Assembly (NCBI RefSeq): GCF_900167555.1
Contig: NZ_FUYF01000010.1
Span: 44,036-108,035, forward strand
Source: Gemmiger formicilis
GTDB lineage: Bacteria; Bacillota; Clostridia; Oscillospirales; Ruminococcaceae
Direction of reading: 5' to 3'
Length of the DNA stretch: 64,000 nt
The notes beneath the pieces were generated by a model. It was not told where the DNA came from. It made no database searches and saw only the letters and a list, made by a program, of their open reading frames with translations. Shown here one piece after another: positions 59,711 through 64,000 of this stretch. Position 1 is the stretch's first letter; the number at the start of each line of letters is the position of its first letter. The position numbers and the translations under genes were made by a program.

Positions 59711-59880
59711 GGAAATTCCCCCTCTCTGAATAATAGTGCGGGGCGGCAGTACTCCTTGCTGTCGCCCCTTGATTGCCTACCAGCAAAGACGGGCGGGGCT
59801 GTCAACGACGGCGCGAAGCGGCGTTCATTTTATCGTTGACTGGCTCGGCTGGGTTTGCTATTTACCCGACAAACTTGAAT

Positions 59881-60648
59881 TTATTTTAAGCTATCACGTT
59901 TTACCTTCTTAAGCCTTACTATCATTACCATAGGAATTTCTTTGTTGGTTTTGAAACATTCTTCATAAAATCCATCAATGACAAATCCAGCTCTAAAACA
60001 AAGGTTAAAAATATCTTGTATGGAACGATGATAATAAATCTGCTCTTTCGGTTGCCCTTCAATCGCTATATCATAGTAACTGTGCGGTGTCATATATTTT
60101 TCAGTCAACGTGACAAAACAAGGGTGTTGCGTTGCAAAGACAAAAATTCCGCTTTCCTGCAACAGTTCATAAACAGCCATAAGAAGTGGTTCAATGTCCG
60201 TAATATCCATAATTGCCATATTAGAAACTGCTTTCGTAAAGGCTCGATTTCTTTTTAATTCTAATATACTTTTTCTATCGGTCGCATCCGCCACACAAAA
60301 TTCAATTTGTTTTGCATATTGTGATTGCCGTCTTTTAGCCAATTCTATCATTTTTTTGCTGTAATCAAAAGCGACAACCGAAGCACCTCTTTGTGCAAGA
60401 TACGAAGAATAATTTCCATTGCCACACGCAATATCCAAAATGTAATCCGCAGGATTAGGAGATAGAAGTTCCGTTACTTTGGGGCGCACTACCTCTCTGT
60501 GAAATTCATTAGATTCGTCACCCATTGCATTATCCCAAAATTGTGCGTTCTCCTCCCAGATTTTTTTACTTTCCTCTGTTCCCATGTTCTCTCCCACTCC
60601 CAAAATTTGCTTTTTTGCTTCCATTAAATCTTCCTTACTATATTCCAT
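59881..60648 (-). CDS. Class I SAM-dependent methyltransferase
   Basis: 255 residues. The Rossmann core has ILDIACGNGNYSSYLAQRG (motif I) near residue 70, VVAFDYSKKMIELAKRR, and IEFCVADATD, ending in a FRAGFVIDGFYEE strand. The substrate is not evident. Base composition is clearly AT-richer than the mob genes, so it is probably cargo gained separately. Start ATG 60648 is preceded by GGAGGGTAACA. Confidence 0.85.
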   Translation of the reverse strand: MEYSKEDLMEAKKQILGVGENMGTEESKKIWEENAQFWDNAMGDESNEFHREVVRPKVTELLSPNPADYILDIACGNGNYSSYLAQRGASVVAFDYSKKMIELAKRRQSQYAKQIEFCVADATDRKSILELKRNRAFTKAVSNMAIMDITDIEPLLMAVYELLQESGIFVFATQHPCFVTLTEKYMTPHSYYDIAIEGQPKEQIYYHRSIQDIFNLCFRAGFVIDGFYEECFKTNKEIPMVMIVRLKKVKRDSLK

Positions 60649-60798
60649 TGTTACCCTCCATAACTTCTGATTGTTGTCGTCTTGACTATTATGTATCTTT
60701 TCTTTCCAAAATGGTATAGGCTTTTATTTTTGTAATGCTGCAAAACTTTTCTTCTGTAAGGTATTCAAAGGATATTTCCCTTTGCCGCCGCTTGCATT

Positions 60799-60839
60799 AA
60801 GCCGCCGCTATTGGAAAGCCAAAAGCAGCGGCTTTTTTT
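60799..60839 (+). terminator. Terminator-like hairpin in the methyltransferase-XRE gap
   Basis: AAGCCGCCGCT pairs with AGCAGCGGCTT with one mismatch, then TTTTT on the plus strand. No plus-strand gene ends here; it may be a relic of a lost gene. Confidence 0.5.
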
Positions 60840-60879
60840 ACTCGGTATTACCGAAAAGTATAGAAAGCAGGATATGTCA

Positions 60880-61335
60880 TCATTTGTCATTTCTTCTCAA
60901 TGTAATAACTGCATGGCATATCAAGCCAAATACAAGAGAAAAACAGCCACCGCCAAATAGTGATGCTCCCCACCCTGCACCTGACATTGTCATAAAACCG
61001 CCAACAAAGAAAATACCAATGCCAAGAAATATACCAACACCATAAAAAAGTCCAATTGCCATATCGTACTTATTAAATTGTCGTTTCTCCTTTTTTTCAT
61101 ATGTTTCCATCTTTGTTATTACCTCCTTCGCAAAATCGTCCATGTTGACTCCAAAAAGAAAGCAAATTTTTTTCAACATATTTAAATCGGGTTCATTAAC
61201 ATCTCTCTCCCAATTCGATAGTGCCTGCCGGGTAACATTCAATTCCCCGGCTAGTTCTTCCTGTGTCATTCCCAATTGTGTTCGCAGATGACGTATTTGC
61301 TTTCCTGTTGTAATATTCGTCTGTTCCTGGTTCAA
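60880..61335 (-). CDS. XRE family regulator with two membrane segments
   Basis: 151 residues. The N-terminal XRE helix-turn-helix (KQIRHLRTQLGMTQEELAGELNVTRQALSNWERDVNEPDLNML) is followed by a linker and two hydrophobic segments (IGLFYGVGIFLGIGIFFVGGF and GASLFGGGCFSLVFGLICHAVITL). Such membrane-bound XRE proteins occur next to resistance or transport genes and may sense envelope stress. It is AT-rich. The gap to tet(W) is 81 bases; it is downstream of tet(W) on the same strand. Confidence 0.85.
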   Translation of the reverse strand: MNQEQTNITTGKQIRHLRTQLGMTQEELAGELNVTRQALSNWERDVNEPDLNMLKKICFLFGVNMDDFAKEVITKMETYEKKEKRQFNKYDMAIGLFYGVGIFLGIGIFFVGGFMTMSGAGWGASLFGGGCFSLVFGLICHAVITLRRNDK

Positions 61336-61416
61336 AATAGTTTCTCCTCTCTGATACTGATTTTATCAATGATATTTCGCAATAGCCAGCAATGAACGCT
61401 TGCATTGCGCAAGACG

Positions 61417-63336
61417 TTACATTATCTTCTGAAACATATAGCGCACCTTGTCCAGGCGGCTGTTTGGACGGCGGGGCTGGATGACTGGCTTGCCGACAGC
61501 GGCCTGATACCCTTTCAGTTCTGTAAGGCATACGCTCTGCCCGTTGGTGTAAAAGGCCAGATCAGTACGGTATGCCTGTATACAGCGGGCGGGAATCTCG
61601 CCAGTAAAGACAACTTCATCCTTTTTTACCTGGACCGTTTCGATGGTGGCACAGTATTTCGGTGCATCATGATAAGCCCTGGAAAGATATTCCCGGGGCG
61701 CATAGAGGGTGAAGGAGAGATAAGGTTCCAGCAGTTGCGTCCCTGATTCCTTCAATGCCTGTTCCAATACAATCGGGGCCAATGAGCGGAAGTCCGCCGG
61801 CGTGCTGACCGGACTGTAATAAAGCCCGTATTCAAAGCAAATCTTACAGTCCGTTACGTTCCAGCCGAACAAGCCCTGCTCCAGCCCGTAACGGATACCA
61901 TCCCTGACAGCGTTTTGAAAACTCTGGTTCAAGTATCCCAGCGAAACCCGGCTCTCGTATTGTACACCGGAGCCAAGCGGGAGTGGTGTAACAGACAGTC
62001 CGATGGATGCCCAAAACGGGTTGGGCGGCACCTCGATATGGATGGTGTGGCTGGCTGCTTTGAGCGGCCGCTCCATATAAATGACGGTGGGTTCCTTTAC
62101 CACTGTTTCAAGCTTGTATTTTTCCGACAGCAAAGCGGAAACAACCTCCAACTGCACCCGGCCCAAAAAAGAAAGAATGATCTCATGGGTGATGGAATCC
62201 ACCTCGCAGCGCAAAAGCGGGTCAGTATCCGCAAGTTGCGTAAGAGCGTCCAGCAGCCGTTCTCTTTGCGCTGCCGTTTTCGGCGCAATCGACGTCCGCA
62301 GCATGGGGAGGGGGTCCTCACGCCACCTTTTACGAGGGAGCCGGGTTGGGTCCCCTAATACATCGTTTAACCTCACGCTGTCGCTGGGAAGGATAACAAT
62401 TTCACCCGGATAAGCGGTGTCTGTCCGAACAATTTCCCCTTTGGATGGAATACGCATCTCTGTGATTTTCAGCTTTTCTCTCCCGGCCAGGGCCACCGTA
62501 TCCCGCAGGCGCAGCGTTCCGCTGTATAGCCGTAGATAGACACGCCGCTGGCCGCAATCTGTATACTCCACCTTGAAAACGCTGCCGCATAGGGCGGCGC
62601 TCCCCTGTTCCCCAATCGGTTGGAACAGCCCTGTCACCGCATCCATCAACGGTTGAATGCCAAGGCCCTTTTTGGCGCTGCCATAATAGACCGGGAACAG
62701 GGAGGCGTCTTGAACCCGCCGCTGTTCCTCCCGCACAAGTTTTTCCCGGCTGATTGGTTCTCCTGCGATATACTTTTCCAATAATTTATCGTTATTTTCG
62801 ATGACCGCATCCCATGCTTCTATGTCGGTATTTTCCTCCAGGACTATTTCCGGGGACAGCGACACCGTCTGCTTGATGATAATATCGGCGGAGAGCTTAT
62901 CCCGAACAGACTGAACCACGCTCTGCAAATCAACGCCAGCCTGGTCGATCTTGTTGATAAAGATAACGGTGGGAATGTTCATTTTCCGCAGGGCATGGAA
63001 CAGAATACGGGTCTGGGCCTGCACGCCATCTTTAGCGGAGATCACCAAGATGGCCCCATCTAAAACAGCCAAAGAGCGGTACACCTCCGCCAAAAAATCC
63101 ATGTGGCCGGGCGTATCCACAATGTTGACTTTACATCTGTGCCACTGGAAGGAAGTGACTGCCGCTTGAATGGTAATCCCACGCTGCCGCTCCAAAAACA
63201 TGGTGTCCGTCCTCGTTGTCCCTTTTTCGACGCTCCCCGGTTCTGAAATGGCTCCGCTGGCATATAGCAGGCTCTCCGTCAAGGTCGTCTTTCCAGCGTC
63301 TACATGGGCAAGAATTCCAATATTGATTATTTTCAT
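61417..63336 (-). CDS. tet(W): Tetracycline resistance ribosomal protection protein Tet(W)
   Basis: 639 residues, the exact length of Tet(W), with GGGAGGAC upstream. It is an EF-G-like GTPase that removes tetracycline from the ribosome. The GTPase motifs are [16 protein letters not shown] (P loop, residues 10-25), DTPGHMDF and NKIDQAG; switch and domain IV regions follow. The whole sequence agrees with the Tet(W) that I know, apart from a few C-terminal substitutions (for example Val for Met near the end); a mosaic cannot be excluded. It is preceded by the attenuator leader typical of this group. Confidence 0.95.
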   Translation of the reverse strand: MKIINIGILAHVDAGKTTLTESLLYASGAISEPGSVEKGTTRTDTMFLERQRGITIQAAVTSFQWHRCKVNIVDTPGHMDFLAEVYRSLAVLDGAILVISAKDGVQAQTRILFHALRKMNIPTVIFINKIDQAGVDLQSVVQSVRDKLSADIIIKQTVSLSPEIVLEENTDIEAWDAVIENNDKLLEKYIAGEPISREKLVREEQRRVQDASLFPVYYGSAKKGLGIQPLMDAVTGLFQPIGEQGSAALCGSVFKVEYTDCGQRRVYLRLYSGTLRLRDTVALAGREKLKITEMRIPSKGEIVRTDTAYPGEIVILPSDSVRLNDVLGDPTRLPRKRWREDPLPMLRTSIAPKTAAQRERLLDALTQLADTDPLLRCEVDSITHEIILSFLGRVQLEVVSALLSEKYKLETVVKEPTVIYMERPLKAASHTIHIEVPPNPFWASIGLSVTPLPLGSGVQYESRVSLGYLNQSFQNAVRDGIRYGLEQGLFGWNVTDCKICFEYGLYYSPVSTPADFRSLAPIVLEQALKESGTQLLEPYLSFTLYAPREYLSRAYHDAPKYCATIETVQVKKDEVVFTGEIPARCIQAYRTDLAFYTNGQSVCLTELKGYQAAVGKPVIQPRRPNSRLDKVRYMFQKIM

Positions 63337-63370
63337 GTGATTGTCCTCCCTTTACTGCCCCGAAGGGCAT

Positions 63371-63407
63371 AAAAATCCCCAGCAGTAAAATACTTTTACC
63401 ACTGGGG
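63371..63407 (-). promoter_or_regulatory. Transcription attenuator hairpin of tet(W)
   Basis: CCCCAG (63377-63382 on plus) pairs with CTGGGG (63402-63407), with an inner GTAAAA / TTTTAC stem, followed on the minus strand by ATTTTT. It overlaps the end of the leader peptide, as in the tet(M)/tet(W) attenuation model. Confidence 0.85.
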
Positions 63408-63440
63408 ATGATAATTTGCGGACATACACATATACAGCAT
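63396..63440 (-). CDS. tet(W) leader peptide
   Basis: 14 residues, MLYMCMSANYHPQW, from ATG 63440 to TAA 63396-63398. It is too short for routine gene calling but matches the known tet(M)/tet(W) leader peptide in form and place. Ribosome progress through it sets whether the attenuator forms. Confidence 0.85.
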   Translation of the reverse strand: MLYMCMSANYHPQW

Positions 63441-63472
63441 ACACCTGTTTGTGAGTGCTGTTTTTGGGGATA

Positions 63473-63478
63473 TGTCAA
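63473..63478 (-). promoter_or_regulatory. Possible -35 element of the tet(W) promoter
   Basis: TTGACA on the minus strand, 33 bases before the leader peptide start. No good -10 is visible at 17 bases, so the site is tentative. Confidence 0.35.
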
Positions 63479-63698
63479 AATTGATAAGGCAAAAGTATTC
63501 TTAAATTGGGTACAAAAAACTAAGCCCCTACAAAAGGGACTATCATAATCCTTTGTTCCCACTATTTGATTATAGTTTTATTTAAGAATACCTTGCCGCA
63601 TATTTTTTACTCCTTTTCTGGAATTGAATTATTATATCACATCAGTTTTAGGAAAACAAGTATCTAAAAGAAATTTTTCTTCCCCTTATATGTAACAA

Positions 63699-63890
63699 TC
63701 ATACCGGCTTCCTAACGTTCAGAATGGTTTCTACTGTCTGCTGCGGTGTTTGGTTGGAATTGTCCAGCCAAAAGCCGATCCGTGGTGTTGTCTGCATTTT
63801 ACTAAATACAAATTCAATGTATACAGAAAGAAATATATAAGGAGTGGGAGGGATTCCGCCGTAGTCGGCATTGTAGGAAAATCCAAAAGT
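63699..63890 (-). pseudogene. C-terminal remnant of a phosphotransferase-like gene
   Basis: 63 codons without a credible start, closed upstream by TAA (63891-63893) and ending in TGA at 63699. It reads GFSYNADYGGIPPTPYIFL, then KMQTTPRIGFWLDNSNQTPQ, QTVETILNVRKPV. The PPTPYI...IGFWLDNSNQTPQQTVE pattern resembles the C-terminus of small AAA-type kinases and phosphotransferases. The N-terminal part, including any P loop, is missing. It is probably debris at the tet(W) cassette edge. Confidence 0.45.
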
Positions 63891-63905
63891 TTAGATTTTC
63901 TCAAA

Positions 63906-64000
63906 ATGCTTATCTTTTGGTCTTTGGTTCGGAATAGTGTAGTGCTGGCGGTCTATCTATTGTTTTCGGTTGCTTGCTTCTTTACCGTACATGAGCATTG
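63906..64000 (+). CDS. Possible start of a membrane protein gene (cut by window end)
   Basis: From ATG 63906 the frame is open to the window end (31 residues) and very hydrophobic (MLIFWSLVRNSVVLAVYLLF, then SVACFFTVHEH). No clear ribosome site precedes the ATG and the frame is open further upstream without another start codon, so this may equally be an internal part of a damaged transporter gene. Confidence 0.25.
   Translation, partial: MLIFWSLVRNSVVLAVYLLFSVACFFTVHEH

Overview
The window reads as chromosome of a GC-rich Firmicute of the gut Oscillospiraceae (inference; the Faecalibacterium / Gemmiger / Subdoligranulum neighbourhood is the best guess). The reasons are strong Shine-Dalgarno sites, clostridial-style -35/-10 promoters with 17-base spacers, lipoprotein ABC binding proteins without a local ATPase, an NfnAB pair, many short palindromic intergenic repeats, and a Tn4451/Tn5397-like mobilizable element carrying tet(W). 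No rRNA, tRNA or CRISPR array was seen.

Layout. 1-1.7 kb: end of an RND efflux pump and its TetR regulator. 1.67-1.84 kb: a 172-bp MITE-like element. 1.85-10.95 kb: a sialic acid catabolic locus (RpiR regulator and SGNH esterase on the minus strand; ABC transporter, nanA, YhcH/NanQ, nanE, nanK on the plus strand), with palindromic repeats between cistrons. 11.2-24.6 kb: a surface-glycan locus with rfbF-rfbG-rfbH (CDP-3,6-dideoxyhexulose synthesis), a YerE-like ThDP enzyme and an SDR reductase (together predicted to make a yersiniose-like branched sugar), plus GtrA-, GtrB- and GtrC-like proteins and two other polytopic glycosyltransferase-like proteins, one fused to GLUG-like repeats. 24.7-31.5 kb: alpha/beta hydrolase, an unknown secreted protein, a DnaA-box-like cluster, a branched-chain aminotransferase, a promoter-to-terminator unit likely to be a small RNA, and nfnAB. 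31.8-34.3 kb: membrane metallophosphoesterase and an NSS symporter. 34.5-38.5 kb: a 1010-residue WYL-like / SF1 helicase / nuclease fusion behind an AraC regulator. 38.6-48.1 kb: PfkB kinase and a galacto-/lacto-N-biose locus (GH112 phosphorylase, ABC transporter, small unknown protein, beta-helix protein, divergent AraC activator). 48.4-51.7 kb: three secreted or anchored proteins, two sharing an unnamed domain. 51.8-64 kb: a MerR-like gene cut short by a mobile element with a large serine recombinase, TnpW, DnaC-like and RepA-like proteins, MobA/MobC, a broken sigma factor gene, a methyltransferase, and tet(W) with its leader peptide.

How the parts fit. The sialic acid and GNB/LNB loci both point to foraging on mucin or milk glycans whose sialic acid and core disaccharides are released by other genes or other organisms, since no sialidase or endo-glycosidase is seen here. 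The glycan locus probably decorates the cell surface outside the membrane: nucleotide sugar made in the cytoplasm, loading onto undecaprenyl phosphate by the GtrB-like enzyme, flipping by GtrA, and transfer by a GtrC-like membrane enzyme. The most novel items are the pairing of a yersiniose-type pathway with a Gtr module in a Firmicute, the helicase-nuclease fusion, the candidate small RNA, and the glycosyltransferase-GLUG fusion.
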